Source: Rhizobium tibeticum | GTDB lineage: Bacteria > Pseudomonadota > Alphaproteobacteria > Rhizobiales > Rhizobiaceae | NCBI RefSeq assembly: GCF_900110205.1 | Contig: NZ_FOCV01000002.1 | Location: forward strand, 248,001-312,000 | DNA: 64,000 nucleotides | Direction: 5' to 3' | Shown here: positions 17,590-25,959 of the stretch, piece by piece | Position numbering within the stretch: position 1 is the first letter of the stretch | Layout: the number at the start of each line of letters is the position of its first letter | The notes under the pieces: model-generated | What the model saw: only the letters and a program-made list of their open reading frames with translations | Told to the model about the DNA's origin: nothing | Database searches by the model: none | Position numbers and translations under genes: made by a program

Positions 17590-18039
17590 ATGACTGACAA
17601 CGATAGCGGCGATTTCCACGAGCGAATCCACCAGAATTTTGTCCGCCAGGCGGCGCTGCATACCCTCGGGGCCGAATTGACCCGTATCGAGCGGGCAATG
17701 GTAGAGATCGAACTGCCATTCGACGTCAAGCTCACCCAGCAGCACGGGATCCTGCATGCCGGCGTGATCTCCGCTGCCCTCGATTCAGCCTGCGGTTTTG
17801 CCGCCTACAGCGTCATCGATGCCGAGGCATCCATTCTGACGATCGAATTCAAGGTCAATCTGCTGTCACCGGGGCGTGGCGATCGCTTCCTGTTTCGGGG
17901 CGAGATCACCAAGCCGGGATCGAACATCATCGTTGCGGACGGGCGCGGCTACGCGATCGGCGACGGACCGGCAAAGCTGATCGCTTCCATGACAAGCACG
18001 ATGATGATCATCCGTGGCAGAGAGGGCATTTCGGGATGA
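17590..18039 (+). CDS. PaaI family thioesterase (hotdog fold)
   Basis: A 149-residue hotdog-fold thioesterase. The family's active region is visible as HGILHAGVISAALDSACGFAA (about residues 52-72), holding the Asp/Gly helix that contacts the acyl-CoA thioester. EFKVNLLSPGRGDRFLFRGEI is the second conserved strand pair. The substrate is unknown. The stop overlaps the start of the nucleosidase gene by four bases (ATGA), so the pair is translationally coupled. Confidence 0.9.
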   Translation: MTDNDSGDFHERIHQNFVRQAALHTLGAELTRIERAMVEIELPFDVKLTQQHGILHAGVISAALDSACGFAAYSVIDAEASILTIEFKVNLLSPGRGDRFLFRGEITKPGSNIIVADGRGYAIGDGPAKLIASMTSTMMIIRGREGISG

Positions 18040-18674
18040 AGTTTGAGCTGAAATCGGTCGCCGGCAAGTCCATTCTCTTCGTGATGGCGGCGGAGGCCGA
18101 GTACGGCCCGTTCCTGCGCTCTCGCTTCGAGCCGCTGATGACGGGCGTCGGTCCGGTTGAGGCAGCCATCGTGCTCACCCGTGCGCTGGCGCAATTGGAG
18201 CAGGCCGACGAGTTGCCGCAGCTGGTCGTCTCGCTCGGTTCGGCCGGGTCGGCAAAGCTCGAACAGACCGAGGTCTATCAGGCCACCTCCGTGTCCTATC
18301 GCGACATGGACGCATCGCCGCTCGGCTTCGAGAAGGGGCGCACGCCGTTCCTCGACTTGCCCGCCATCGTCGATCTGCCGCTCAGGATCCCTGGTATTCC
18401 GGAGGCGAGCCTGTCGACCGGTGGCAACGTTGTGTCCGGGCAGGCCTACAACGGAATTGCCGCTGACATGGTCGATATGGAGACCTTCGCGATATTGCGT
18501 GCCTGCCAGGCCTACAAGCTGCCGCTGATCGGCCTGCGCGGGATTTCCGACGGCGTGGAGGAGCTGCAGCACATTTCCGGCTGGACGGAATACCTTCATG
18601 TCGTCGACCGCAAGCTGTCTTATGCCGTCGACAGCCTGTTTACGGCGCTGGAGGACGGCGTATTCTGGTTCTAG
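18036..18674 (+). CDS. 5'-methylthioadenosine/S-adenosylhomocysteine nucleosidase
   Basis: A 212-residue nucleoside phosphorylase-fold enzyme that hydrolyses methylthioadenosine and S-adenosylhomocysteine, clearing by-products of methylation. Signs are VSLGSAGSA (phosphate/ribose loop), the STGGNVVSGQAYNGIAADMVDMETFAI region with the VDMET substrate contact (about residues 145-155), and IGLRGISDGVEE, holding the catalytic Asp. It overlaps the thioesterase gene by 4 bases. A short CCCTG/CAGGG hairpin follows the stop (18676-18690), then guaA begins 93 bases on. This alphaproteobacterial form is shorter than the E. coli enzyme. Confidence 0.87.
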   Translation: MKFELKSVAGKSILFVMAAEAEYGPFLRSRFEPLMTGVGPVEAAIVLTRALAQLEQADELPQLVVSLGSAGSAKLEQTEVYQATSVSYRDMDASPLGFEKGRTPFLDLPAIVDLPLRIPGIPEASLSTGGNVVSGQAYNGIAADMVDMETFAILRACQAYKLPLIGLRGISDGVEELQHISGWTEYLHVVDRKLSYAVDSLFTALEDGVFWF

Positions 18675-18675
18675 C

Positions 18676-18726
18676 CCCTGCAAAACAGGGACAATCAGGA
18701 CAATAAAATCCTCCAGCGAAGGATTT
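18676..18726. other. Two small hairpins between the nucleosidase gene and guaA
   Basis: CCCTG-caaaa-CAGGG (18676-18690) and AAATCCT-ccagcga-AGGATTT (18706-18726) both fall in the 93-base gap before guaA. Neither has a T run; they may be weak terminators or leader structure for guaA. Confidence 0.3.
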
Positions 18727-18767
18727 CGCGCATTGCAAGACCGGGTGCTTTTCATTAAAGGCTCGCC

Positions 18768-20330
18768 ATGACCCAGACAGCACATCCAGATAGCGTTCTC
18801 ATCGTCGATTTCGGCAGCCAGGTAACCCAGCTGATCGCACGTCGTGTGCGCGAAACCGGTGTCTACTGCGAGATCGTTCCTTTCCAGTCCGCCGAAGAAG
18901 GCTTCAAGCGCCTGCAGCCGAAGGCCGTGATCCTATCCGGCAGCCCGGCCTCGACGGTGGACGAAGGCTCGCCCCGCGCACCGCAGATCATCTTCGACAG
19001 CGGCCTGCCCGTCTTCGGCATCTGCTATGGACAGCAGACAATGTGCATGCAGCTCGGCGGCAAGGTCGAGAGCGGCCATCACCGCGAATTCGGCCGCGCC
19101 TTTCTCGAAGTCGATGAAGACAGCCAGTTGTTCGAGGGCCTGTGGTCGAAGGGCTCGCGCCATCAGGTCTGGATGAGCCACGGCGACCGCGTCACGGCAC
19201 TGCCTGAAGGCTTCGAGGTGGTGGCGACCTCACCGAACGCGCCTTACGCCTTCATTGCCGACGAGAAGCGCAAGTATTACGGCGTGCAGTTTCACCCGGA
19301 GGTCGTGCACACGCCCGACGGCGCCAAGCTGATCGGCAACTTCATTCACAACATCGCCGGCATCAAGGGCGACTGGTCGATGTCGGCCTATCGCCAGAAG
19401 GCGGTCGAGCAGATTCGCGAACAGGTGGGCGACAAGCGCGTCATCTGCGCCCTTTCGGGCGGCGTCGACAGCTCGGTTGCGGCGCTCCTCATCCACGAAG
19501 CCGTCGGCGAGCAGCTCACCTGCGTGCTCGTCGATCACGGCTTGATGCGCAAGGACGAGGCGGCCAACGTCGTCGCCATGTTCCGCGAACACTACAATCT
19601 GCACCTGATTCACGTCGATGCCGTCGACAAGTTCATCGGCGAACTTGAAGGCGTCAGCGATCCCGAGACCAAGCGTAAGATCATCGGCCGGCTGTTCATC
19701 GAGACCTTCGAGGAAGAGGCCAAGAAGCTCGGCGGCGCCGAATTCCTCGGCCAGGGCACGCTCTACCCCGACGTGATCGAAAGCGTTTCCTTCACGGGCG
19801 GTCCATCGGTGACGATCAAGTCGCACCACAATGTCGGGGGTCTTCCCGAGCGCATGAACATGCAGCTCGTCGAGCCGCTGCGCGAACTCTTCAAGGACGA
19901 GGTGCGCGTGCTCGGCAAGGAGCTCGGCCTGCCCGACAGCTTCATTGGCCGCCACCCCTTCCCGGGTCCCGGCCTCGCGATCCGCTGCCCGGGCGGCATT
20001 ACCCGCGAGAAGCTGGAGATCCTGCGCGAAGCCGACGCGATCTATCTCGATGAGATCCGTAAGGCCGGTCTCTATGACGCGATCTGGCAGGCGTTTGCCG
20101 TGCTGCTCCCGGTGCAGACCGTCGGCGTCATGGGCGACGGGCGCACCTACGAATTCGTCTGCGCGCTGCGTGCCGTGACCTCCGTCGACGGCATGACCGC
20201 GGATTTTTATCACTACGACATGGAATTCCTGGGCCGCGCCGCGACGCGCATCATCAATGAGGTGCGCGGCATCAATCGTGTCGTCTACGACGTCACCTCG
20301 AAGCCGCCCGGCACGATCGAGTGGGAGTGA
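18768..20330 (+). CDS. guaA: GMP synthase (glutamine-hydrolysing)
   Basis: Converts XMP to GMP using glutamine and ATP. It has 520 residues, the normal length. The N-terminal class I amidotransferase holds GICYGQQT with nucleophile Cys86, and FHPEVVHT with the His/Glu of the triad. The ATP pyrophosphatase domain has the P-loop SGGVDSS around residue 230. The C-terminal dimerisation domain ends in the conserved [21 protein letters not shown] pattern. It is complete with no defects. The intergenic stretch after it leads into a region of broken genes. Confidence 0.98.
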   Translation: MTQTAHPDSVLIVDFGSQVTQLIARRVRETGVYCEIVPFQSAEEGFKRLQPKAVILSGSPASTVDEGSPRAPQIIFDSGLPVFGICYGQQTMCMQLGGKVESGHHREFGRAFLEVDEDSQLFEGLWSKGSRHQVWMSHGDRVTALPEGFEVVATSPNAPYAFIADEKRKYYGVQFHPEVVHTPDGAKLIGNFIHNIAGIKGDWSMSAYRQKAVEQIREQVGDKRVICALSGGVDSSVAALLIHEAVGEQLTCVLVDHGLMRKDEAANVVAMFREHYNLHLIHVDAVDKFIGELEGVSDPETKRKIIGRLFIETFEEEAKKLGGAEFLGQGTLYPDVIESVSFTGGPSVTIKSHHNVGGLPERMNMQLVEPLRELFKDEVRVLGKELGLPDSFIGRHPFPGPGLAIRCPGGITREKLEILREADAIYLDEIRKAGLYDAIWQAFAVLLPVQTVGVMGDGRTYEFVCALRAVTSVDGMTADFYHYDMEFLGRAATRIINEVRGINRVVYDVTSKPPGTIEWE

Positions 20331-20479
20331 AGGGGGAGTACCGTGGAGTAGTATCGGATAGCGCAGGACACTCGGGCAAAGCCTGGGCTATCGATAGTAG
20401 TCGATAGATTCCAAGCGACCCGCAGATCTGCCGCTCCGTCGGGCGTCTCCCCGCTCTTCGAATGGCGCCCATACGCCGA

Positions 20480-20950
20480 TTACTGCTCCTTCTTGAACAA
20501 ATCCTGGAAGATGAGCCGGCCCCAAGTGCGGCCGCGTGCGTGCACCAGCGCGCCACCCTCGTCGAGCTTTCCCAGCTTGACGGGTGCGAACCCGAGTTGT
20601 TTGGCCAAGGCCGCCACGGGAGCGGTCGCGTCCTCGTCGTCGCTCGACAGAAAGACGACCCGGTGGCCGCCCTCGACGATCGGATCGGCAGCCAGGGTGG
20701 CCGCAACCAGGTGATTGAAACCTTTCGCGAGCTTGGCGCCGGTGAATGCCTTCGCGACGAAGACGGAGGACGGGAGACCGTTCAGCTCCTCAAGGGGAAC
20801 TAACGCATTCATTGCGTCGATGATCGTCTTGCCTTTCCAGCTCGGCAGGGCCTTCGCAACCTCGCGATGCTCCCCGAACGGGACCGCCAAGATGATCGTG
20901 TCGGCCTCGACTGCATCCCGCATCGACTTGGCGACGACCGTGGGTCCAAT
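20480..20950 (-). pseudogene. NADPH-dependent F420 reductase-like gene, 5' end missing
   Basis: The minus-strand frame encodes a protein resembling the NADPH:F420 oxidoreductase-like family, from GPTVVAKSMRDAVEADTIILAVPFGEH to RTWGRLIFQDLFKKEQ. The usual N-terminal Rossmann motif (GxGxxG, about 40 residues) is missing, so the cofactor site is incomplete. Homology stops near position 20945-20950, exactly where a plus-strand hipA fragment begins. The in-frame ATG at 20923 would give a 147-residue protein without a dinucleotide-binding loop. It is most simply read as a gene truncated by a deletion or rearrangement. The family call is by resemblance and is moderately sure; the missing N-terminus is directly visible. 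Confidence 0.7.
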
Positions 20951-20955
20951 CGCCC

Positions 20956-21330
20956 GTCACCGGCAACGGCGACATGCACCTGAAGAAATGGTCGCTGATC
21001 TATCCCGGCGACGGCAGCAAGCCGACCCTTGCTCCGATCTACGACGTTCTGTCCACGGTGCCCTATATTCCCGCCGACGCCATGGCGCTTTCGCTTGGAG
21101 CGGAGCGATCGTTCAAGGCGCTGGCAGCACCGCGATGGAGGGCATTTGCGAACCGTGCAAGGCTTCCGGAGCCGGCCGTCCTGAAGGCAGTGGTCGAGAC
21201 GATCGCGCTCGTCAATGAGCACTGGTGGCATCTGCCCGAGCGCGATGTGATCCCGGCAAGGGTGCTCGAGCGGATCGACGAGCATGTGAAGGTGATGACG
21301 CCGATACTGAACTCCTGCGCCGAGAAGTGA
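20956..21330 (+). pseudogene. hipA C-terminal fragment (toxin kinase remnant)
   Basis: The plus-strand frame starting near 20956 reads VTGNGDMHLKKWSLIYPGDG, then TLAPIYDVLSTVPYIP, which is the catalytic-loop and C-terminal region of HipA-type Ser/Thr kinases. The first two thirds, including the ATP P-loop, are absent. The loop residue that is normally Asn in GNxDMHLKN is Lys here, consistent with decay. About 118 residues remain to a normal-looking C-terminus. No hipB-type antitoxin lies next to it. Its 5' boundary coincides with that of the truncated F420-reductase-like gene. Confidence 0.75.
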
Positions 21331-21506
21331 GCCGCGCCCAATGACTTGGTGAGATGGCCGAATGAACGCCAGCAGCATCGGTCGAATGGCCTTTGGTGTC
21401 GCGAGCAGAGCATCAATTCCTGAACCGTGGGATAGCGGTCAGAGCGTTCTAACAGAGCTTCGCACATCAATATTGATAGATTAGTGTGCCGTCCGGTGTG
21501 TGAGGG

Positions 21507-21686
21507 ATGATTTTGGACGAAGATCCGAGGGCGCTATCCCATCCGGGTGTTAGCCGTGGCACAGCGGGTCTGCTATGTGACGCGACGGTATTCGTTATCG
21601 CCAACGGCGAAGCGATGGCCGGCCAAAAATTCTATCCCAAGGGTCAAAAGACTCTGATAGTCGGCGACACCTCAAAAAAAGAATGA
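21507..21686 (+). CDS. Possible small ORF, 59 residues, unknown
   Basis: An ATG-initiated frame (MILDEDPRALSH to KTLIVGDTSKKE) in the 390-base gap between the hipA remnant and the MGMT gene. It contains a moderately hydrophobic centre (LLCDATVFVIANG). GAGGG lies directly before the ATG, too close for an ideal ribosome-binding site. No family was recognised. Given the decayed surroundings it may be a remnant or chance; otherwise nothing else is seen in this gap. Confidence 0.2.
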   Translation: MILDEDPRALSHPGVSRGTAGLLCDATVFVIANGEAMAGQKFYPKGQKTLIVGDTSKKE

Positions 21687-21723
21687 TTACCGGTCGCATC
21701 GCCTGATGCGACCTCAAAACCTA

Positions 21724-22287
21724 TCATAAATCCAGGGATTGCTGCGCCGGTTTCGGCGGCGCCAGGCTGACGCCCTCGAGTTCGAGCATCTTCTGCTTGG
21801 ACGACGAACCTCCCGGTGCGGAAAAGCCGCCGATCTTGTTTCCGGCCGCAAGAACACGATGGCAAGGGATGATCAACGCTACCGGATTTTTCGCCATCGC
21901 CTGGCCGACATCGCGCGCCGCCTCCGGCCCAGCGCCGAGTTGCTTTGCGAGTGCGCCATAGGTGGTCGTGTGACCCCAACCGACCTGCCGCGCTGCATCG
22001 TAGATCTGTTTGAAGAAGGCATCCTGGCCAGTGAGGTCAAGCTTGATGGCCGAGAAATCCGTCGGCTCTCCGTGGAAATAGCGCTTTACCGCCGCCACTG
22101 CCTCGGTGACGGCAAGGGGTGGCGCTGTGGGTTCGGCGCCTGGGATGCGACGCAGGAGAAGGCGCTCCGTCGCCGCGGCGCTCGAGGTCGGCAATTGGAA
22201 ACGCGTGACGCCGACATCGCTCCAGGCAAGACCGCAAAAGCCGGCGGCGGTTTCGAAGATCAGATAGTGGTGCGTTGCCTGTTTCAT
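21724..22287 (-). CDS. Methylated-DNA-[protein]-cysteine S-methyltransferase
   Basis: Suicide DNA repair protein that moves methyl groups from O6-methylguanine onto its own cysteine. The acceptor motif IIPCHRVLAAGNK holds Cys142 (with the start at 22287), and VGWGHTTTYGALAKQLG forms the helix-turn-helix that flips the base. Start options: MKQATHHYL at 22287, used here, or an ATG 15 bases upstream (22302). About 187 residues, close to Ogt. It could be named ogt, but there is more than one such gene in many rhizobia, so the symbol is left blank. Confidence 0.92.
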   Translation of the reverse strand: MKQATHHYLIFETAAGFCGLAWSDVGVTRFQLPTSSAAATERLLLRRIPGAEPTAPPLAVTEAVAAVKRYFHGEPTDFSAIKLDLTGQDAFFKQIYDAARQVGWGHTTTYGALAKQLGAGPEAARDVGQAMAKNPVALIIPCHRVLAAGNKIGGFSAPGGSSSKQKMLELEGVSLAPPKPAQQSLDL

Positions 22288-22485
22288 CGTCACTGCCTCC
22301 ATGCTGGATCACCCTGAAAATCGTGTTGCCGAGCGCTGAATTCAACCCGTTTCTTGCGCAGCACCAAACGCCATGCCGCTAATCATGATCCAATGTTCTT
22401 TTTCTGTTCTTCATTTCAAGATCAGGTGTTGCGATCCCTGCATTCCCTGGAGAGCGAAGGCGGGCAGATGCCCCAGTAGCTGGTC

Positions 22486-22646
22486 ATGCACGAACAGAGC
22501 CGACAGGCATCCTTCGACTTCCCCGAAAATCAGCCCGCGCGCTCGCGTCGCTCGTCGCCGCGCGCGAATTCGCACTGCTCCGCAATCGTCCGGGGAAACG
22601 TGGCTACGAGCATGTCGATCGTTGGCCGCTGCAAGTGCGAGGATAA
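22486..22646 (+). pseudogene. Possible frameshifted small gene
   Basis: An ATG at 22486 opens MHEQSRQASFDFPENQPAR; near 22540 the plausible coding signal moves to another frame (ALASLVAAREFALLRNR, ending at a TAA at 22644-22646) with third-position GC typical of the neighbours. Read together they suggest a small protein of about 55 residues interrupted by one frameshift. No family was recognised. The rest of the 22303-22712 gap shows nothing else clear. Confidence 0.25.
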
Positions 22647-22712
22647 CGGCTTGCCGAGGGCTATCAGAGTCGCTTAAAGCTCCTGCGACGACGGCATGAC
22701 GGGGAGAGCGAT

Positions 22713-23768
22713 ATGAATACGTCCGAAATCATCATTGCGGGCGACACGGCGGGTATCGAATGGCGGCTTCCCGTTCTTCGCTTCAAGGGCAGCGATCCCG
22801 CGGCGCCGAAGGTTTATATTCAGGCAGCCCTGCACGCCGACGAACTGCCTGGCACCGCTTTGGTGCATTTTCTGTGCAAAAGATTGCGCCAGTCCGAAAG
22901 TGCCGGCCAGATCAAGAGCGACATTATCGTCGTCCCGCATGCCAACCCGATCGGTGCGGCCCAGTCTCATTTCGGCGAACTTCAGGGCCGCTTCGATCTT
23001 GGATCGCGCACGAACTTCAATCGGGAATTTCCGCTGATTTCGGTGAAGGATCGCGACGGGCTTCTTGAGAAGCTCGAGCGTCTTGCGGCAGTCGACAAAC
23101 TGAAACGCCAGTTGCTGCACATGGCGCTTGGATGCGATCTAGTGATCGATCTGCATTGCGATGATGAGTCGCTGCAATATGCTTATATCGATGAGGCTTT
23201 CTGGCCGGAGGCGGCCGATCTCGCATCGGCAATGGAGATGGAGGCGGTTCTTCTATCGGATGGCGAGAGTTCGGCGTTTGAAGAAGCCGTCGGTTTTGCC
23301 TGGAAGTACGAGACGCCGGAGAAGCAATCGCGCCTGCCCGGCAAGCTGTCTGTGACCGTCGAGCTTCGCGGCCGCCGCGATGTCTATCCCGGGATGGCGA
23401 TGAAGGATGCCGAGGGGCTTTGGAAGTTTCTGGTAAGCCGCGGCGCCATCGACGCCGCTGTTTCACTGCCCGCCTTCGAAGGACCAGCGGTACCGCTCGA
23501 CAACATCGAGATGGTCCGTGCGCCGGAGGCCGGTACGGTTCTGTTCCACCGAAACATCGGCGAGCAGGTTGTCGAAGGCGACATTCTTGCCACGTTGATC
23601 ACCCGGCCCGGTATGGCTGATGGCAGCATCGAGATTCGGGCGCCGCAGGCCGGGCTGATCGTTACGCGCAGTTCCGAACGGCTCGTTCGCCGCCGCGCCG
23701 ACCTGATGAAGATTGCTTGCAAGACCGCCAGCAAGGCGATGCGCAAACCCGGAACGCTGGAGGACTAA
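22713..23768 (+). CDS. Succinylglutamate desuccinylase/aspartoacylase family protein
   Basis: A 351-residue zinc carboxypeptidase-like deacylase (AstE/AspA family). Zinc-ligand motifs are visible: AALHADELPG (His and Glu, about residues 37-46) and VIDLHCDDES (second His, about 148), followed by VTVELRGRRDVYP with the catalytic Glu (about 214). The final 90 residues form the small beta domain of AspA-type enzymes. The substrate is not certain. The YffB gene begins at the base after its stop and YbaK follows 3 bases further, giving a tight three-gene run. Confidence 0.9.
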   Translation: MNTSEIIIAGDTAGIEWRLPVLRFKGSDPAAPKVYIQAALHADELPGTALVHFLCKRLRQSESAGQIKSDIIVVPHANPIGAAQSHFGELQGRFDLGSRTNFNREFPLISVKDRDGLLEKLERLAAVDKLKRQLLHMALGCDLVIDLHCDDESLQYAYIDEAFWPEAADLASAMEMEAVLLSDGESSAFEEAVGFAWKYETPEKQSRLPGKLSVTVELRGRRDVYPGMAMKDAEGLWKFLVSRGAIDAAVSLPAFEGPAVPLDNIEMVRAPEAGTVLFHRNIGEQVVEGDILATLITRPGMADGSIEIRAPQAGLIVTRSSERLVRRRADLMKIACKTASKAMRKPGTLED

Positions 23769-24119
23769 GTGACCGTCACGATCTACGGCATCAAGAACTG
23801 CGACACGATGAAGAAGGCGCGCAACTGGCTGGAGGAGCACGATATCGCCTACCAGTTTCACGACTACAAGGCGGTCGGAATCGATCGCGCGCATCTGCAA
23901 ACATGGACGAAGGACGCAGGCTGGGAGACCGTGCTCAACCGCGCAGGCACGACCTTTCGCAAGCTGCCGGAGGCCGACCGCGACAATCTCGACGAGGGCA
24001 AGGCGATCGCGTTGATGCTGGCGCAGCCGTCAATGATCAAGCGTCCCGTTATCGAGGCGCACGGCAGGCTGCTGATCGGCTTCAAGCCCGAGATCTACGG
24101 CAGCTTCTTCGAGGCCTGA
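23769..24119 (+). CDS. ArsC/Spx-like reductase (YffB type)
   Basis: A 116-residue thioredoxin-fold protein of the ArsC-like superfamily. VTIYGIKNCDTMKKARNWLEEH carries the single conserved Cys near residue 12, as in YffB (with no second resolving cysteine right beside it). GWETVLNRAGTTFRKL and IKRPVIEAHGRLLIGF match the family's C-terminal half. It starts with GTG at 23769, abutting the previous stop. The exact redox role is unknown; arsenate reduction is unlikely without an ars context. Confidence 0.88.
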   Translation: MTVTIYGIKNCDTMKKARNWLEEHDIAYQFHDYKAVGIDRAHLQTWTKDAGWETVLNRAGTTFRKLPEADRDNLDEGKAIALMLAQPSMIKRPVIEAHGRLLIGFKPEIYGSFFEA

Positions 24120-24122
24120 TCG

Positions 24123-24596
24123 ATGTCCAAAACAACGCGCGCCACACAAGTTCTCAGCAAGGCAGGGGTTGCCTTTACGGTTCACACCTATGACTACGAC
24201 CCGAATGCAGAGCGTGTCGGCCTGCAGGCTGCCGAGGCGCTTGGCGAGGAGCCGCATCGCGTGTTGAAGACGCTGATGGCGGAGGTCGACGGCAAGGCAG
24301 TCTGCGTTGTCGTTCCCTCCGATCGCGAGGTCAGCATGAAGAAACTGGCAAACGTCTTCGGCGGCAAGTCCGCCAACATGATGAAGCCCGCCGATGCCGA
24401 GCGCCTGACAGGCTACCACGTCGGCGGCATCAGCCCTTTCGGGCAGAGGAAGCTCGTCCCGACCGCAATCGAAGAGGCTGCGCTTGTCGAAACGCAGGTC
24501 TACATCAATGGCGGACAGCGCGGGCTGCAGGTTCGGCTCGATCCGAAGGACGCGTTGAAGACGCTGAAGGCCTCGGCCGCACCTCTCATCGCCTGA
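24123..24596 (+). CDS. ybaK: Cys-tRNA(Pro) deacylase
   Basis: A 157-residue editing protein that hydrolyses mischarged Cys-tRNA(Pro), working in trans with prolyl-tRNA synthetase. FTVHTYDYDPNAERVGLQAAEALG and VLKTLMAEVDGKAVCVVVPSDREV carry the conserved binding pocket, and GGISPFGQRKLVPT is the catalytic strand signature with the Lys and GxxP features. It is the third gene of the deacylase/YffB/YbaK run, separated by 3 bases from the second, with the convergent MarR gene directly after it. Confidence 0.93.
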   Translation: MSKTTRATQVLSKAGVAFTVHTYDYDPNAERVGLQAAEALGEEPHRVLKTLMAEVDGKAVCVVVPSDREVSMKKLANVFGGKSANMMKPADAERLTGYHVGGISPFGQRKLVPTAIEEAALVETQVYINGGQRGLQVRLDPKDALKTLKASAAPLIA

Positions 24597-24598
24597 AC

Positions 24599-25048
24599 TC
24601 AGCTGAAGCGTGCCAGCAGAGACGCAAGCGCGACGGCATCGGCCTCGCTCAACTTCGAACCGAGATTGTCTTCAATGGCCTTGGCATAGACCTGCCACAT
24701 GCGCTTCTGCAGCGCGCGGCCGCTTTCGGTGACAACCACCCACCGCCCGCGCCCATCCTGATCGAAGGTTTCGCGCTGGACCAGGCCCTCTTTCTCAAGG
24801 CGATCGATCAGGCGCGAGAGATTGTACTGAGCAAGCAGCGTGCGCTCTTCGATCTCGAACGGTCGCAATCTGCCTTGCGGCGACCGCACCAATTCCCACA
24901 GCACATCGTACCAACCAAGCGAGGGCAATCCGGCTGACTTGAGATCCGCTTCGATCCGGCCGAGCAGCCGTTGCTGCGCACGCATAAGCCTGATCCAGGC
25001 ATTGATCGCGGCGTCCGACGGACTGACTTTATCTCGTTCTTTGTGCAT
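24599..25048 (-). CDS. MarR family transcriptional regulator
   Basis: A 149-residue winged-helix repressor: dimerisation helices at both ends, a recognition region TLLAQYNLSRLIDRLEKEGLVQRE, and the wing DGRGRWVVVTESGRALQ. The start is put at 25048 (MHKERDKVSPSD) because the palindromic operator at 25049-25068 begins at the very next base. It is transcribed divergently from a GST gene; the 76-base intergenic region contains two related inverted repeats, so it probably represses itself and the GST gene. The ligand is unknown. Confidence 0.92.
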   Translation of the reverse strand: MHKERDKVSPSDAAINAWIRLMRAQQRLLGRIEADLKSAGLPSLGWYDVLWELVRSPQGRLRPFEIEERTLLAQYNLSRLIDRLEKEGLVQRETFDQDGRGRWVVVTESGRALQKRMWQVYAKAIEDNLGSKLSEADAVALASLLARFS

Positions 25049-25068
25049 AGATGCATTTACATGTATCT
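25049..25068. promoter_or_regulatory. MarR operator, site 1
   Basis: AGATGCA-N6-TGTATCT is an inverted repeat with one mismatch, adjoining the MarR start codon. It shares its arm with the second site at 25092-25107. Confidence 0.65.
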
Positions 25069-25091
25069 TGAACTGCGACGCAAGAACAATT

Positions 25092-25107
25092 ACATGCACT
25101 TGCATCT
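25092..25107. promoter_or_regulatory. MarR operator, site 2
   Basis: ACATGCA-CT-TGCATCT is a second inverted repeat, one mismatch, with the same ATGCA core as site 1 but tighter spacing. It lies 17 bases before the GST start. Confidence 0.6.
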
Positions 25108-25124
25108 ACAATGGAGACTGCGCC

Positions 25125-25850
25125 ATGGATCCCTTGCACACCGAACCGTCCGGTTCCGTTCTGCTGCTTGTCAGCCATCATCTCTGCCCTTACGTACAGC
25201 GCGCCGCGATCGCGCTTGCGGAGAAGGGAGTGCGCTTCGAGCGGATCAACATCGATCTCGCAGACAAGCCCGACTGGTTTCTCGAGATTTCGCCGCTCGG
25301 CAAGGTGCCTCTGCTTTGCGTTCGCAACAGCGACGGCAGCCAAGAGATACTCTTCGAGAGCAGCGTGATTTGCGAATATCTGGAAGAGACTCAAGACGGG
25401 CCTCGCCTTCACCCGGCGGATGCCATCACTCGCGCCCGCCACCGCGGCTGGATGGAGTTCGGCTCTTCGATCCTGTCCGATCTCTGGGTCTATGAGACGA
25501 CACAGGATCGGGCGCAGCTCGAGGCCAAGCGGAAAGTCATCGCGTCGAAATTCGCGACCATTGAAGCGGAACTGAACAGCGGCCCCTATTTCGCGGGCGC
25601 CAGCTTCAGTCTGGTCGATGCCGTATTTGCGCCGATTTTCCGCTACTTCGACGTGTTCGACACAATCGGTAACAGCTGTATTTTCGCCGGCCTATCACGC
25701 GTACAGGCCTGGCGAGCAGCACTCTCCGACCGGCCGAGCGTCAAGGTCGCGGTTGCGCCTGATTACGCTGACCGGCTGATGGCCTTTCTGAAACGTCACG
25801 ACGCGGCCCTGCTGCAGCAACCTTGCGCGTCGGAGGCCTGGTCCCAATAA
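25125..25850 (+). CDS. Glutathione S-transferase family protein
   Basis: A 241-residue GST-like protein. The thioredoxin domain starts VLLLVSHHLCPYVQRAAIAL, with a Cys-Pro-Tyr motif as in omega and related GSTs whose active residue is Cys. ISPLGKVPLLCV supplies the cis-Pro and FESSVICEYLEE the glutathione contact. The C-terminal domain holds FAGASFSLVDAVFAP. The ATG at 25125 was chosen because upstream in-frame sequence overlaps the divergent MarR gene and its operators. It is probably under the adjacent MarR regulator, which would make it a response gene for an organic or oxidative signal. Confidence 0.9.
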   Translation: MDPLHTEPSGSVLLLVSHHLCPYVQRAAIALAEKGVRFERINIDLADKPDWFLEISPLGKVPLLCVRNSDGSQEILFESSVICEYLEETQDGPRLHPADAITRARHRGWMEFGSSILSDLWVYETTQDRAQLEAKRKVIASKFATIEAELNSGPYFAGASFSLVDAVFAPIFRYFDVFDTIGNSCIFAGLSRVQAWRAALSDRPSVKVAVAPDYADRLMAFLKRHDAALLQQPCASEAWSQ

Positions 25851-25959
25851 AACCGATGGCGGCCAAGGAGCAACCATCGGCTGACAAGCGAGCTTCAATT
25901 TCGCCGCAAAGGGGTCTAAGTCTACCGGTCAGTCCGTTTCGTTCGAGGAGTGACCGATC

